DNA of 64,000 nucleotides from Sphaerospermopsis kisseleviana NIES-73 (GCF_002368075.1 NZ_AP018314.1:3711657-3775656); one strand, 5' to 3'. Positions 27,118 through 37,252 are shown, numbered from the stretch's first letter. A program made the numbers and translations. The notes: a model not told the origin generated them from the letters alone.

Positions 27118-27795
27118 TCACTCTATTTCATCAGGATTCACACCTAAAGCCCTTAACTTTTCAGCTAAAAGTTGCGTTTTTCTCCTTTCTGCGGCTAATG
27201 CTGTTTCTGCTTGTTCCAAAAGTTGAGAAATTTCCAGATATGAAGAAAACTTATTACCATCGGGACGATAAATTTGTAATTCTTCCCCTGATAAATCAAA
27301 CTTAATTCCTAACTTGGGACTAACCCAATTTTCCATTTCTGAAATGACATCTAAACCATCTTCCGTTCTTAACCATCCTCTCAACTGATTATTTTGAGGA
27401 TTATAAATATAATATTCTTCTACTCCATATCTTTCATAAAATATCAATTTCCTCTCCATTTCGGTTTGAGAATTGCTAGGAGAAAGAATTTCAAAAACTA
27501 CCTGGGGCGCAATATTATTTTCTTGCCATTGTAAATAAGAACCGCGTTTACCTTTTGGTCGTCCAAATACAACCATAACATCAGGTGCATTGACTATATA
27601 ATTTTTCCCTTCAATGGGATACCAAAATAAATCACCAGCCACAAAAACATCAGGGTTATCTGCAAATAACCAGTCTAAATTTTGTTGAATAACTAATATC
27701 CAACGAAACTGTTCTGTATTATTAGCCATTGGTTGTCCATCACTGTCTGGGTAGATTACCTCTGATGTATTTAAGGGTAGAGGTTGAGTAACCAT
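27118..27795 (-). CDS. Uma2 family protein (DUF820)
   Basis: A 225-residue protein of the Uma2 family, which has a PD-(D/E)XK-type fold and is greatly expanded in cyanobacteria; function unproven. Visible family segments are LFWYPIEGKNYIVNAPDVMVVFGRPKG, APQVVFEILSPSNSQTEMERKL (the glutamate-containing core), YERYGVEEYYIYNPQNNQLRGW and a C-terminal coiled coil (ETALAAERRKTQLLAEKLRALG). It is flanked on both sides by copies of the same 50-55-bp double-hairpin repeat. Confidence 0.85.
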   Translation of the reverse strand: MVTQPLPLNTSEVIYPDSDGQPMANNTEQFRWILVIQQNLDWLFADNPDVFVAGDLFWYPIEGKNYIVNAPDVMVVFGRPKGKRGSYLQWQENNIAPQVVFEILSPSNSQTEMERKLIFYERYGVEEYYIYNPQNNQLRGWLRTEDGLDVISEMENWVSPKLGIKFDLSGEELQIYRPDGNKFSSYLEISQLLEQAETALAAERRKTQLLAEKLRALGVNPDEIE

Positions 27796-27870
27796 AACTT
27801 TAAATTAGTTAGTTGTTTACTTTACCAATATCTTAGCACTAAATAATAGATACCGTAATTTTTAATAAGA

Positions 27871-27920
27871 GCCAGGGAATAAATTCCCTGTCTAAAAGCA
27901 AAAGTCGGTTAAAACCGACT
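27871..27920. repeat. Double-hairpin repeat, copy 2
   Basis: GCCAGGGAATAAATTCCCTG, a spacer, then AGTCGGTTAAAACCGACT. Compared with copy 1 it lacks five bases in the first loop and has one substitution in the spacer. Confidence 0.8.
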
Positions 27921-27938
27921 CATAAAAAACTTTGTTCT

Positions 27939-27969
27939 TCCTCTTTGCGTCTTTGCGTCTTTGCGTGAG
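27939..27969. repeat. CTTTGCGTCTTTGCGTGAG dispersed repeat
   Basis: Three CTTTGCGT units ending GTGAG, the reverse complement of the CTCACGCAAAG type. A second copy lies at 28580-28610, so the BrnTA module sits between two copies in the same orientation. Confidence 0.75.
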
Positions 27970-28014
27970 AAAACTACTAAAAATTCTCATCATCAATAAA
28001 AAAATCCATCAAAC

Positions 28015-28302
28015 TTACTTAACCTCAGACACAGAAAAAGCCTTATTTGCTTCAGCATAAATCTTTAAAGCAACCGCCATTTGTTGTTTAGCATTATCTC
28101 CCTGTGCTTGAAACCAAGCCAAAGTTTCAGGATCAACTTCAATCATAATTTTTACAGGTGATTGAGGCATTCGCAACTGTGCTTTCTCAAAAAACTCATC
28201 CGACAAAGGAGGAATATCAGAAGTATCAATTTCCTCATCACTCATCGCATCAATTCTAGCCCAATCTGTTTTTGATGTATTGTTCATAGCGTTTTCGTTC
28301 AT
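28015..28302 (-). CDS. brnA: BrnA antitoxin
   Basis: A 95-residue antitoxin: an acidic N-terminal toxin-binding half (WARIDAMSDEEIDTSDIPPL) followed by a ribbon-helix-helix half (RMPQSPVKIMIEVDPETLAWFQAQG ... QMAVALKIYAEANK). It overlaps brnT by 47 nt if the first ATG is used, or 32 nt from the second (MNNTSKT). It should bind BrnT and repress the shared promoter, as known for the family. Confidence 0.87.
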   Translation of the reverse strand: MNENAMNNTSKTDWARIDAMSDEEIDTSDIPPLSDEFFEKAQLRMPQSPVKIMIEVDPETLAWFQAQGDNAKQQMAVALKIYAEANKAFSVSEVK

Positions 28303-28543
28303 GAGAAATTGCCTTTCTTAATGAAATAATCCTAACTATATTCACATCAGGTTCAGTGTAGACAACAACTATAACCCTACCATCAAGTAGTCCAATACCA
28401 ATATATCTTTCTTCACCATAATCTTGTCGTTCATCAATATAGACAAGCATCGGTAAATTAAAAATTCGGTAAGCATCAGCAAAATCAAAACCATGCTTTG
28501 TGATATTACTTTGGTTTTTACGCTCATCCCATTCAAACTTCAT
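28256..28543 (-). CDS. brnT: BrnT ribonuclease toxin
   Basis: A 95-residue RelE-fold RNase toxin. Its features are MKFEWDERKNQSNITKHGFDF (the EWDxxKxxxNxxKHGVxF family start), EERYIGIGLLDGRVIVVVYTE, and the C-terminal IRIISLRKAISHERKRYE motif (R-I-I-S-x-R-x-A-x-x-x-E-R-x-x-Y) that carries catalytic residues. All key positions look intact, so this module is probably functional. It is first in a two-gene overlapping operon with brnA. Confidence 0.92.
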   Translation of the reverse strand: MKFEWDERKNQSNITKHGFDFADAYRIFNLPMLVYIDERQDYGEERYIGIGLLDGRVIVVVYTEPDVNIVRIISLRKAISHERKRYEQYIKNRLG

Positions 28544-28579
28544 AAACTCAATCTACCACACCAATTGCTAACTCTCTCT

Positions 28580-28610
28580 TCCTCTTTGCGCCTTTGCGTC
28601 TTTGCGTGAG
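28580..28610. repeat. CTTTGCGTCTTTGCGTGAG dispersed repeat
   Basis: A CTCTTTGCGCCTTTGCG/TCTTTGCGTGAG tract, same orientation as the copy downstream of brnA. Confidence 0.75.
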
Positions 28611-28617
28611 AAAAACC

Positions 28618-28887
28618 CTAAAAATCCTCATCATCAATAAAAAATTCCGCCTCCTCATCAACCCCAGACTTCAACTCACCCAAACCCCAAAGAGACTGCA
28701 AAACCACCCCACCAACCAAACCCACCGCTACCCAAAAAGCCAACATCAAACCAAAAGGAATTTGTATTGATTGAAAAACCAAAAACTTTAAAGATACAAG
28801 TGTGGCATTCTGCACAGAAATTAGTGCGATCGCCAACACCCAACCAGCTATAACTATAGAAATAAATAAATTCACAAACATTTTCAT
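28618..28887 (-). CDS. LapA family (DUF1049) membrane protein
   Basis: An 89-residue inner-membrane protein with two hydrophobic helices (LFISIVIAGWVLAIALISVQ and FGLMLAFWVAVGLVGGVVLQ) separated by the N-A-T-x-V-x-L-x-F linker typical of DUF1049. It ends with an acidic tail (DEEAEFFIDDEDF). In Escherichia coli LapA works with LapB in lipopolysaccharide assembly control; in cyanobacteria the role is not known. Confidence 0.78.
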   Translation of the reverse strand: MKMFVNLFISIVIAGWVLAIALISVQNATLVSLKFLVFQSIQIPFGLMLAFWVAVGLVGGVVLQSLWGLGELKSGVDEEAEFFIDDEDF

Positions 28888-28904
28888 AATTTTATATATA
28901 AAAA

Positions 28905-29036
28905 AGGAGTCAGGAGTTATTAATTTTGGATTTTGGATTTTGGATTTTGGATTGTTTTTGTCAAATCCAATCTAAAATCTAAAATCTAAAATCTAAAATT
29001 TTCTTCCCCAGTCCCCAGTCCCCAGTCCCCAGTCAC
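28905..29036. repeat. Composite heptamer block before the phosphohexomutase 3' end
   Basis: The same ordered mosaic as near 17.5 and 34.1 kb: GGAGTCA, TTTTGGA units, a GTTTTTGTCAAATCCAATC bridge, TAAAATC units, TTTTCTTCCCC, CCCCAGT units and CACC. It directly touches the stop codon of the next gene. Confidence 0.8.
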
Positions 29037-30464
29037 CTATCCTAACTTAGCAATTTCAGCTTCCATTGTTGCTGCAATTTGACTAAGTTTATCCGGTGAG
29101 TTGGTTTCCATGTACACTCTCACCAAAGGTTCTGTACCAGAAGGACGCAATAACACCCAACTACCTTCTTCTAAATACAGTTTAATCCCATCCTTTCTTC
29201 CCACTTCCTTCACTTTAATTCCTGCTACTTCGGAAGGAGGATTTTTGATATAGGCATCAATCACAGCGTTTTTGTGAGCTTCCGTCAGGTGTAAATCCAA
29301 ACGGTTGTTATATAAAGGACCATCAGCTTCAGCAATAGCTTCCTGAACCAACATACTTAAAGGTTTACCTTCATAGGCGATCGCCTCAGCCACCAGCATA
29401 TCAGCCAAAACCCCATCCTTCTCAGGAATATGACCAATAACACTCAAACCACCGGACTCTTCACCACCGATTAAAACAGTGGTTTCCCGCATTTTCTCAC
29501 CAATGTATTTAAAACCTACCGCAGTTTCATAAATTTGCAAGCCATATTTAGCCGCAAAATTATCCAGCAAATGAGTAGTCGCCACAGTTCTCACTATCGC
29601 ACCACTCTTACCTTTGTTTTTGATTAAATGTCTTGCTAAAACCAACAGCACTGTATTGGGAGTGAGAACATTTCCTAGTTCATCAACGATCCCAAAGCGA
29701 TCGCTATCTCCATCCGTTGCTAAACCCAAGTCAGCTTTATCAGCTTTTACAGCTTCCACCAACTCCACCAACTGTTCACCCTTAGGTTCTGGCATACCAC
29801 CGCCAAAAAGTACATCTCTCCAAGTGTGGAAACTTTCCAACTGAGTACCGCAATGTTGCAGCACCTCATCTAAATAGCCACGAGATGTAGAATAGAGAGC
29901 ATCGTACTTAACTTTTAAATTTGCACCCTTAATTTTTTCCACATCCAGCAATGTGTAGATAAAATGCAAATAATCGGGCTTCGGATCAAAAGTAGAAATC
30001 GTACCAGATGGGTTACTTCCTGGTAACTCATCCGATGCCGTTTCTATATTGGCCACAATAGTATCAGTAATTTCTGGAGTGGCAGGACCAGCATAGTCTG
30101 GGATATATTTAATCCCACAATAAGGTGCAGGATTATGACTAGCAGTAAACATCAAAGCCCCTGCGGAATTAAGGTGTTTCGCATTGTAGGCAATCACAGG
30201 AGTCGGACAATCCCGATCCGTAATTTTCACATTCCACCCTAAATCTGCCAAAACCGCAGCAGATGTCCGTGCAAACTCATCAGCCAAAAATCTTGTATCG
30301 TAGGCAATTAAAACTGGTCTGTCTTTACTATAGGCAGTTTCCAGATAACTAGCGATCGCCCTAGTTACTTTCCGCACATTAGGAAACGTAAAATCATCGG
30401 CAATAATGCCACGCCAGCCATCAGTACCGAATTTTATTTTACCAGAATTGTTAGGGTTACTCAT
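29037..30464 (-). CDS. Phosphoglucomutase/phosphomannomutase family protein
   Basis: A 475-residue alpha-D-phosphohexomutase that moves phosphate between C1 and C6 of hexose phosphates in the cytoplasm. The four signature loops are all present: the phosphoserine in TASHNPAPYCG (Ser109), the metal-binding DGDSDRFG, the sugar-binding GGEESGG and the phosphate-binding RPSGTEPLVRVY. The substrate (glucose-, mannose- or glucosamine-phosphate) is not decided by sequence alone. The TAG stop lies against a GTGACTGG heptamer array. Confidence 0.93.
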   Translation of the reverse strand: MSNPNNSGKIKFGTDGWRGIIADDFTFPNVRKVTRAIASYLETAYSKDRPVLIAYDTRFLADEFARTSAAVLADLGWNVKITDRDCPTPVIAYNAKHLNSAGALMFTASHNPAPYCGIKYIPDYAGPATPEITDTIVANIETASDELPGSNPSGTISTFDPKPDYLHFIYTLLDVEKIKGANLKVKYDALYSTSRGYLDEVLQHCGTQLESFHTWRDVLFGGGMPEPKGEQLVELVEAVKADKADLGLATDGDSDRFGIVDELGNVLTPNTVLLVLARHLIKNKGKSGAIVRTVATTHLLDNFAAKYGLQIYETAVGFKYIGEKMRETTVLIGGEESGGLSVIGHIPEKDGVLADMLVAEAIAYEGKPLSMLVQEAIAEADGPLYNNRLDLHLTEAHKNAVIDAYIKNPPSEVAGIKVKEVGRKDGIKLYLEEGSWVLLRPSGTEPLVRVYMETNSPDKLSQIAATMEAEIAKLG

Positions 30465-30580
30465 TTTGCTACTCTCTCCCGTGCATCATCACTACTATGA
30501 GGAAGCATCCCGCAAAGCTTGTGGAACAACCACCATCCTGCAAGTATCCCCAAGGTAATTTCTCTCACTGTACCTGAGCA

Positions 30581-31432
30581 ATGTCAATCCCTGCTAGACC
30601 CTTTGTAAGTTACCACCTTTGGTCCCTAGTTTCCCCCAAAAGAGGCCAAGAACATTGGCATTGTCAAATGAGAAGGGGATTCATTAAAGCACGACAACAT
30701 GAACCAGAGGTAAAAGCTTTATTATCCCAAGCTACACCACCACAGCGGATTGGTATGCTTGCCCAAAAGGGTATCTATGAATTTCATCATCATCTCCATT
30801 GGTTAACTCAATCGGATGGTGTGGAAAAAGTAGCCCAGTTGTTAAAATTAAGTAATTTTACTTTTCAAGTCAAGCAACGGGTACTGCACATTTTACAAAA
30901 ATATCAAAAATCGCCTTTGCTGTTAAATAAACGCATTCTGCAATTAACTCCTGGTGATGAAGGTTTTCCTAAACCAATTTTCATTGAAAAAGCTAATTAT
31001 TGTTTTCGGTTATACGCAGCTATGGACTGTGTTTTTATTGAGTCTGATAGCACTTTGCATATTTTAGATTTTAAAACTGGTAAGTCAGATTTTGATCAAA
31101 GACAAGCTTTAGTTTATTTATTAGCTGCACGTTATCTTTATCCTGGGAAAACTGCCGTAGCATCATTTTATAATTTGGAAATTGGTAAAAAATCTGATTT
31201 AATTACTATTAATAATCATGAGTTAGCATCTTTGGAATTTGAGTTGGCTAATGTAGCAAATAAACACCAATTTGATTTACAAAACTATGCAGCTACAAGC
31301 AATAACTTTAGTAAAATCTTTCCACCTAACCCCGGTTATCACTGTCGTTTTTGTCCGTTTAATTCAATCTGTGAATTTTCTCAATTTAACCCGGAAAAAT
31401 CACATTCAACGCCAATAATTCGTAATTCGTAA
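30581..31432 (+). CDS. PD-(D/E)XK nuclease family protein
   Basis: A 283-residue RecB/Cas4-like nuclease candidate. The core is LYAAMDCVFIE (Asp), LHILDFKTGK (the D-x-K motif) and RQALVYLLAARY (Q-x-x-x-Y-like helix). The C-terminal CRFCPFNSIC supplies three cysteines; a fourth iron-sulphur ligand, as in Cas4/AddB, is not evident (a candidate further upstream is lacking). Function is unknown; such stand-alone proteins are common in cyanobacteria. Divergent from the phosphohexomutase across about 115 bp. It is not next to cas genes, and the only CRISPR in the window is about 7 kb away. Confidence 0.8.
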   Translation: MSIPARPFVSYHLWSLVSPKRGQEHWHCQMRRGFIKARQHEPEVKALLSQATPPQRIGMLAQKGIYEFHHHLHWLTQSDGVEKVAQLLKLSNFTFQVKQRVLHILQKYQKSPLLLNKRILQLTPGDEGFPKPIFIEKANYCFRLYAAMDCVFIESDSTLHILDFKTGKSDFDQRQALVYLLAARYLYPGKTAVASFYNLEIGKKSDLITINNHELASLEFELANVANKHQFDLQNYAATSNNFSKIFPPNPGYHCRFCPFNSICEFSQFNPEKSHSTPIIRNS

Positions 31433-31492
31433 TTTTGTAATTTAAAACATCCTGCCTTTTTACTGTCACCGTGGCGTAGCACCTGGCACCCT

Positions 31493-32140
31493 CTAACAAA
31501 ATCTCTTAAAAAACGATAAATCAATATTACCAAAGTGAATACTCATAGCAATATTTAATTGTTCTAAAGTTGCTACTAACCAATCAATAGCATCTGTAGT
31601 TGCATTTTCATAATGATTAAATAAAATTCTAAATCTCTTCTCTAGATAGGGTTTTACTTTCCTGCAAATTAACACCACTTTTAGCAACAACCCAATAGTT
31701 TCTAGAGAACCTTGATTACTAATTAAATCTAAAAAAGTTGCGTGTTGTGGTGATGCTTGGCTATTAACAACCAAAAAATCATTTATCTTTTGATCATCAG
31801 CATCCGGTAATATATTTTGTAAATGATTTGACAAACGTTGATTAAATTGACGTTGACCATATTTACTATCAATGGAAGATATTAGATACTCATGTAAATC
31901 TTTCTTAAAATTATGGAAATTATTGCCCCTGTGATTCATATATTGTAAGAACTGCTGCGCTCTCTCTTGATAAGTATAGTTACTATCTGTTTTACCAATA
32001 AATTGTTTTACCGTACTGTAGAGATCCCTATCACTCAATAATGTAGGATTATCAACAGGGCGTAATATCCTATTAGCTTCCACTGGGGAAACTTTTATTA
32101 CCGTTGACAAATTACTTGATCCGTTATTTTCATACTTCAA
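31493..32140 (-). CDS. Hypothetical protein
   Basis: A 215-residue soluble, mostly helical protein that I do not recognise. Visible features: a Ser/Asn-rich start, SPVEANRILRPVDNPTLLSD, a helical middle (TYQERAQQFLQYMNHRG), LLLKVVLICRKVKPYLEKRF and a C-terminal FGNIDLSFFKRFC. No signal peptide or membrane segment. It lies alone between convergent and structured intergenic DNA. Two cysteines only. The gene could belong to the accessory part of the genome. Confidence 0.6.
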   Translation of the reverse strand: MKYENNGSSNLSTVIKVSPVEANRILRPVDNPTLLSDRDLYSTVKQFIGKTDSNYTYQERAQQFLQYMNHRGNNFHNFKKDLHEYLISSIDSKYGQRQFNQRLSNHLQNILPDADDQKINDFLVVNSQASPQHATFLDLISNQGSLETIGLLLKVVLICRKVKPYLEKRFRILFNHYENATTDAIDWLVATLEQLNIAMSIHFGNIDLSFFKRFC

Positions 32141-32370
32141 TAGGTGCGTTTAAGCTTCTCCGGTCTAAAGACGCGGAGATTTCTGAAGAGTCCATAAACG
32201 AACTTTCTTAGGCTGACTTAAACAGCCTCTACTGATTCCGCTAAGATCAATAACCTTAAACTTTTGATTAACTTAGGCAGATCAGCCCTATCCAGGGGCG
32301 TTAGGAGCTAATTCTGCTCCTACCTGATACCCCATTACTAAATACAATTTGTCAATTTTGAAGTCCCAAA
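32141..32370. other. Structured intergenic region, possible element remnant
   Basis: Several small hairpins occur: CTCCGGTCTAAAGACGCGGAG and AGGAGCTAATTCTGCTCCT, with CAGGGGCGTTAGGAGC between. No reading frame is supported. The composition is more GC-rich than the surroundings. It might be the end of a lost insertion sequence; no transposase remnant was recognised. Confidence 0.4.
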
Positions 32371-34056
32371 TTAAATAGGTGGTAATTCTTTAAGAATTGT
32401 AAACCGAATATGGTTAATCGCCAAATTGCCAATGGATATTTCTTCTTTGGTTAGCCTTTCACCATTACTGGTAAGAGTTTCAAAGGAAACACCTTTGCCA
32501 ATTTCAATATGATACCAGCATAAACCCATAAAGAAGCGTGTAGGATAGGGACCATAATCACCTATATCATCGGGATTAGATTCCATTGGTAGCCAACCAA
32601 AATTAGGAATGTAAAACTCTAGCCAAACATGATTAAAGTCAGGTTGTAGGGGAACTCCCTGTTGTTCACCGTAGGGAGGGCATTTATACCTGCCGACAGT
32701 CCGACAAGGAATACCATTTAAACGACACAAAGCCAGCAATACGCCTACATATTCCCCACAAGAACCAACGCCTCGTTCTAAAACTATGTCTGGTGTATCT
32801 ATGTGGGGTTTAATACCATAGGATAACTCATCATAGACATAGTTGCGGATATTATACATTTTTCGTAACATATTGGTTTCCGAACCAACAGCATCACGAG
32901 CAGCACGGCGGACAATCGTTGTATCCATTGCTAAATCATCATCATCCACCAAATAGCGACTTTGCAATTCTGGTGTTAGTTCAGGGAGGTCTTCTACATC
33001 TTTGGGTGTAATGCGATACTTAATACCGCGAACTTCTAAAAGTGCCTTCCAGCCAAATAGATGACGTTCACCGGGAACGAGAGTATCAAAGTTAAATACA
33101 GCTACCCGTTGTCCTTCAATAATTTCTTCTGTGAAGGGTAAACCAATAGCTTCAACTTGTTTCACTTTTTGGCGTTCTGTTTCTGAGGGGAGAGCAATAC
33201 GCCATTCCACATTGGGTAAATAAACTTCTTCTAAGGGTGAAATTTCCTCTATGTATGACATTTCCACTAAATAACCATTAGATAAGGCGTAGCGTTTATC
33301 TGGGTTGTAGTGATAGTAGAGAGGATGAATAAAAGTGATATCCCGATAAGTTAGCTCATGATTGGGATCAGCATTGGGATTATCACGAATATAAGGCTCT
33401 TCTGTAGAGTAAGCAACGTAGAGCAGATCCTTACCTGTTGTTTGATCCTGACTGTGGATAGCAATACCTGTAGGAGAAGCAAAAGAAGTCAGGACACTAA
33501 AACGAACTTCTCCAGTTGCCCGATCCATAGAGTAAACTGTTTGCTCAGTGCGATCGCAAACCCAGAGAGTTTCTGCGCTGACTGCCAAATTTTCTCTCCC
33601 CACCCCTGGGGCATAAAATCTAGTAATCTCTTTGCGTGTATCTTGGTCAAAAATCAGAATATAACCTAGTCTTTGGCAGCTAACATAGACAGTAGATTCC
33701 CAAACCGCAACACCATCAGCCGCATAAGGTAAAGTAACAAAATGCTCCAAACCCCAAGAACCCAACTTACACAAATAAACGCTATTACCACGGCTGACCC
33801 ACAGCGTATCTTCCCACACAGCTAAACCAGTAACATCTGTAAATTCCTTAACTTGGTGGGGATTAAGAATTTTACTGTTATCAGAGATGGGGTCAATCTC
33901 TAGTAGATGTCCCTTGATAGAGTCAATAGCAATGAGTTTATCTTTAATGAAAGCAATACCGTACAGGGTAGCAGCAGTAAACGGTCGAATAGTTTTTTGC
34001 CCAAACATCTGGCTAACATTCAAACTAGGGAGTGTCAAACTTATATTATTAGTCAT
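32371..34056 (-). CDS. Propeller-like and transglutaminase-like domain protein
   Basis: A 561-residue protein. The N-terminal ~210 residues show repeated strands with IDSIKGHLLEID, VWEDTLWVSRGN, VWESTVYVSCQR, SAETLWVCDRTE and IAIHSQDQ, consistent with a beta-propeller. A middle beta-rich region follows. The C-terminal third is a transglutaminase-like (cysteine protease fold) domain with Cys433 in RGVGSCGEYVG, His in FNHVWLEFY and Asp in MESNPDD. No signal peptide is evident. The substrate is unknown and the fusion order is unusual in my experience. Confidence 0.82.
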   Translation of the reverse strand: MTNNISLTLPSLNVSQMFGQKTIRPFTAATLYGIAFIKDKLIAIDSIKGHLLEIDPISDNSKILNPHQVKEFTDVTGLAVWEDTLWVSRGNSVYLCKLGSWGLEHFVTLPYAADGVAVWESTVYVSCQRLGYILIFDQDTRKEITRFYAPGVGRENLAVSAETLWVCDRTEQTVYSMDRATGEVRFSVLTSFASPTGIAIHSQDQTTGKDLLYVAYSTEEPYIRDNPNADPNHELTYRDITFIHPLYYHYNPDKRYALSNGYLVEMSYIEEISPLEEVYLPNVEWRIALPSETERQKVKQVEAIGLPFTEEIIEGQRVAVFNFDTLVPGERHLFGWKALLEVRGIKYRITPKDVEDLPELTPELQSRYLVDDDDLAMDTTIVRRAARDAVGSETNMLRKMYNIRNYVYDELSYGIKPHIDTPDIVLERGVGSCGEYVGVLLALCRLNGIPCRTVGRYKCPPYGEQQGVPLQPDFNHVWLEFYIPNFGWLPMESNPDDIGDYGPYPTRFFMGLCWYHIEIGKGVSFETLTSNGERLTKEEISIGNLAINHIRFTILKELPPI

Positions 34057-34243
<187 letters not shown>

Positions 34244-34332
34244 AGTCCCCGATCCCTAATACATGATTGATGGAAATCCTGCCATCACTAAATTATGATC
34301 GAATTTTGTAACCATTTCCTGTAACCTACACG

Positions 34333-37206
34333 ATGTCTGCTCATTCTTTACCTGAAAGTGCCGCAGTTTGGCATGGTTTGGAGGTTGATAAAGCTTTAGA
34401 ACTGCTTGATAGCAATGCAGACAGCGGCTTAACACCCCAAGAAGTTGAACAACGTTTGCAAAAATACGGTCCCAACGAACTAGAAGAACAGGGTGGCCGT
34501 AGCCCTTGGGAAATTCTCCTAGATCAGTTCACTAACATTATGTTATTGATGCTGATTGGTGTGGCTTTTATTTCTGGTTTCTTAGATTTTTTGGCGTTGC
34601 AACAAGGTACATTAAAACCTGGTGAAGTTCCATTTAAAGATACAATTGCGATTATGGCAATTGTAATTCTCAATGGCATTCTCGGTTATGTCCAGGAAAG
34701 CCGTGCAGAAAAAGCTCTGGCGGCCTTGAAAAAACTCTCTTCGCCCTCAGTGCGCGTGATCCGTAATGGTAAACTGACGGATGTAGCGGGGAAGGATCTT
34801 GTACCTGGGGATGTGATGCTACTGGAAGCGGGGGTACAGGTTTCTGCTGATGGACGCTTAATAGAACAGTCTAATTTGCAAGTCCGAGAGTCAGCACTTA
34901 CTGGTGAAGCTGAAGCTGTCAATAAGCAAGCCATACTTACATTACCAGAAGATACGTCACTCGGCGATCGCATTAATTTGGTTTTTCAAGGTACTGAAGT
35001 TGTTCAAGGCCGGGCTAAGGTGCTTGTTACCAATACCGGCATGACAACGGAACTGGGCAAAATTGCCACCATGTTACAGTCGGTGGAGAGTGAACCTACT
35101 CCCCTACAACAACGCATGACTCAACTGGGTAATGTGTTGGTATCTGGTTCTTTGGTGCTGGTTGCTCTAGTTGTCGGTGGTGGTCTGATCCATGATTTAG
35201 TGAAGGGAATAGGCTGGAAAAATTTACAAGAGTTGGTAGAAGTTTCTCTGAGTATGGCGGTGGCGGTAGTTCCTGAAGGTTTACCTGCGGTTATTACTGT
35301 AACTCTGGCTTTGGGAACTCAGCGTATGGTCCGCCATCATGCTTTAATTCGTAAACTTCCAGCCGTAGAAACTCTTGGTTCTGTAACTACCATCTGTTCT
35401 GATAAAACCGGGACTTTAACTCAAAATAAAATGGTGGTGCAGTCAGTCTACACCAATCAAAAAACTTTTAGGGTGACAGGAGAAGGTTATGCTCCTGTTG
35501 GTGATTTTCAGTTAGATGGACAAAAAGCCGATTTAGAAGAACATCCAGAAATATCTGCTTTGTTGGTTGCTTGTGCTGTGTGTAATGACTCGGTACTGCA
35601 AAAAGAAGCCGGAGAATGGGCAATTTTAGGCGACCCCACCGAAGGCGCTTTGATGACTTTGGCGGGTAAAGCTGGTATTGAAAAGGATCAATGGAATAGT
35701 AAGTTACCCCGTGTGTCTGAGTTTCCCTTTTCTTCTGAAAGAAAACGCATGAGTGTTATTTCTCAAGTGGAAGCAGTGGCCACAGGTGATCCGGGGATGA
35801 CTGGGGTTGATCCGGTAATAGCTGGTTTTGTGGACTCAAAACAGTATTTAATGTTTACTAAGGGTTCACCAGAATTAACTTTAGCTCGTTGCACACACAT
35901 TTATTTAGGCGATCGCTCTATTCCTATTGATGAAGAACAACACGCCCAAATTCTGGCTGCTAATGACCAAATGGCTTCTCAAGGTTTGCGGGTGTTGGGT
36001 TTTGCTTATAAACCTTTAACAGAAATACCCCCCGAAGCTTCAGAAGACACTTCTGAAAATGATTTGGTGTGGTTGGGTTTGGTGGGAATGTTGGATGCTC
36101 CACGCCCCGAAGTACGGGCTGCTGTGGCAGAATGTCGTCAAGCTGGTATTCGTCCAATCATGATTACTGGTGATCATCAATTAACAGCTAGGGCGATCGC
36201 TCTTGACTTGGGTATAGCTGATGCTGATGCTAGAGTTCTCACAGGTCAAGAATTACAGCGCATGAGTGATACTGAACTAGAACAACAAGTCGATTTAGTC
36301 AGTATTTATGCTAGAGTCTCCCCAGAACACAAACTGCGAATTGTTCAAGCTTTACAACGTCGTGGTAGATTTGTGGCCATGACTGGAGACGGCGTTAACG
36401 ATGCACCCGCCCTCAAACAAGCTGATATTGGTATCGCTATGGGCATCACCGGTACAGATGTCAGTAAAGAAGCCAGCGATATGGTGCTATTAGATGATAA
36501 CTTTGCCACCATTGTCGCAGCTACGAAAGAAGGTAGAGTTGTTTATACCAATATTCGGCGGTTTATCAAATACATTCTCGGCAGTAATATCGGTGAAGTT
36601 CTCACCATTGCTTCAGCGCCACTTTTAGGTTTGGGTGGTGTTCCCCTCTCACCTTTGCAAATTCTCTGGATGAACTTGGTGACAGATGGTTTACCAGCTT
36701 TAGCTTTAGCGGTCGAACCTCCAGAACCAGATGTGATGCAACGTCCCCCTTTTAGTCCCCGTGAAAGTATTTTTGCCAGGGGTTTGGGTGCTTACATGGT
36801 GCGGATTGGGATTGTATTTGCGATTATTACAATTATTCTCATGCAATGGGCTTATTCTCACGTCCAAATAGCTACCGGAGAAGGTCTAAATCCCGAACGC
36901 TGGAAGACAATGGTCTTTACTACTTTATGTCTCGCCCAAATGGGTCATGCGATCGCTATTCGTTCTAACAATCAGCTAACAATAGAGATGAATCCTCTTT
37001 CTAATAAATTCGTATTGGGGGCTGTTCTTGCCACTACGATTTTACAGTTAATGCTGGTTTATGTTCCACCACTGCGAGCCTTTTTTGGTACTCATTATCT
37101 GCCTTTTAATGAGTTACTAATTTGTATTGGTTTCAGTGCCTTGATGTTTGTTTGGATTGAAGGAGAAAAGATTTTCTTCCGAGTTATGGGCAAGAAGAAT
37201 GTTTGA
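34333..37206 (+). CDS. Cation-transporting P-type ATPase (Ca2+-ATPase type)
   Basis: A 957-residue P2A-type pump of the plasma or thylakoid membrane. It has the N-terminal cation ATPase domain, actuator motif [12 protein letters not shown]4 [17 protein letters not shown] (PEGLP motif), phosphorylated Asp357 in [15 protein letters not shown] nucleotide site, [14 protein letters not shown], and [18 protein letters not shown]. The C-terminal six-helix region has [18 protein letters not shown]. The pattern resembles PacL/SERCA-like Ca2+ pumps; Mn2+ is an alternative substrate. Monocistronic. Confidence 0.93.
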   Translation: MSAHSLPESAAVWHGLEVDKALELLDSNADSGLTPQEVEQRLQKYGPNELEEQGGRSPWEILLDQFTNIMLLMLIGVAFISGFLDFLALQQGTLKPGEVPFKDTIAIMAIVILNGILGYVQESRAEKALAALKKLSSPSVRVIRNGKLTDVAGKDLVPGDVMLLEAGVQVSADGRLIEQSNLQVRESALTGEAEAVNKQAILTLPEDTSLGDRINLVFQGTEVVQGRAKVLVTNTGMTTELGKIATMLQSVESEPTPLQQRMTQLGNVLVSGSLVLVALVVGGGLIHDLVKGIGWKNLQELVEVSLSMAVAVVPEGLPAVITVTLALGTQRMVRHHALIRKLPAVETLGSVTTICSDKTGTLTQNKMVVQSVYTNQKTFRVTGEGYAPVGDFQLDGQKADLEEHPEISALLVACAVCNDSVLQKEAGEWAILGDPTEGALMTLAGKAGIEKDQWNSKLPRVSEFPFSSERKRMSVISQVEAVATGDPGMTGVDPVIAGFVDSKQYLMFTKGSPELTLARCTHIYLGDRSIPIDEEQHAQILAANDQMASQGLRVLGFAYKPLTEIPPEASEDTSENDLVWLGLVGMLDAPRPEVRAAVAECRQAGIRPIMITGDHQLTARAIALDLGIADADARVLTGQELQRMSDTELEQQVDLVSIYARVSPEHKLRIVQALQRRGRFVAMTGDGVNDAPALKQADIGIAMGITGTDVSKEASDMVLLDDNFATIVAATKEGRVVYTNIRRFIKYILGSNIGEVLTIASAPLLGLGGVPLSPLQILWMNLVTDGLPALALAVEPPEPDVMQRPPFSPRESIFARGLGAYMVRIGIVFAIITIILMQWAYSHVQIATGEGLNPERWKTMVFTTLCLAQMGHAIAIRSNNQLTIEMNPLSNKFVLGAVLATTILQLMLVYVPPLRAFFGTHYLPFNELLICIGFSALMFVWIEGEKIFFRVMGKKNV

Positions 37207-37252
37207 TTGGTAATTGGTAATTGGTAATTGGTAATTGGTAATTGGTAATAGG
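37207..37252. repeat. GGTAATT heptamer array
   Basis: About six GGTAATT units start 2 nt after the ATPase stop codon. A short ATTACCTATTAC complement follows and could fold back on the array. Confidence 0.8.

Noticed and set aside
30581-31432. PD-(D/E)XK protein as Cas4 for the CRISPR
   Set aside because: It is 7 kb away, with unrelated genes between, no other cas genes, and an incomplete cysteine set.
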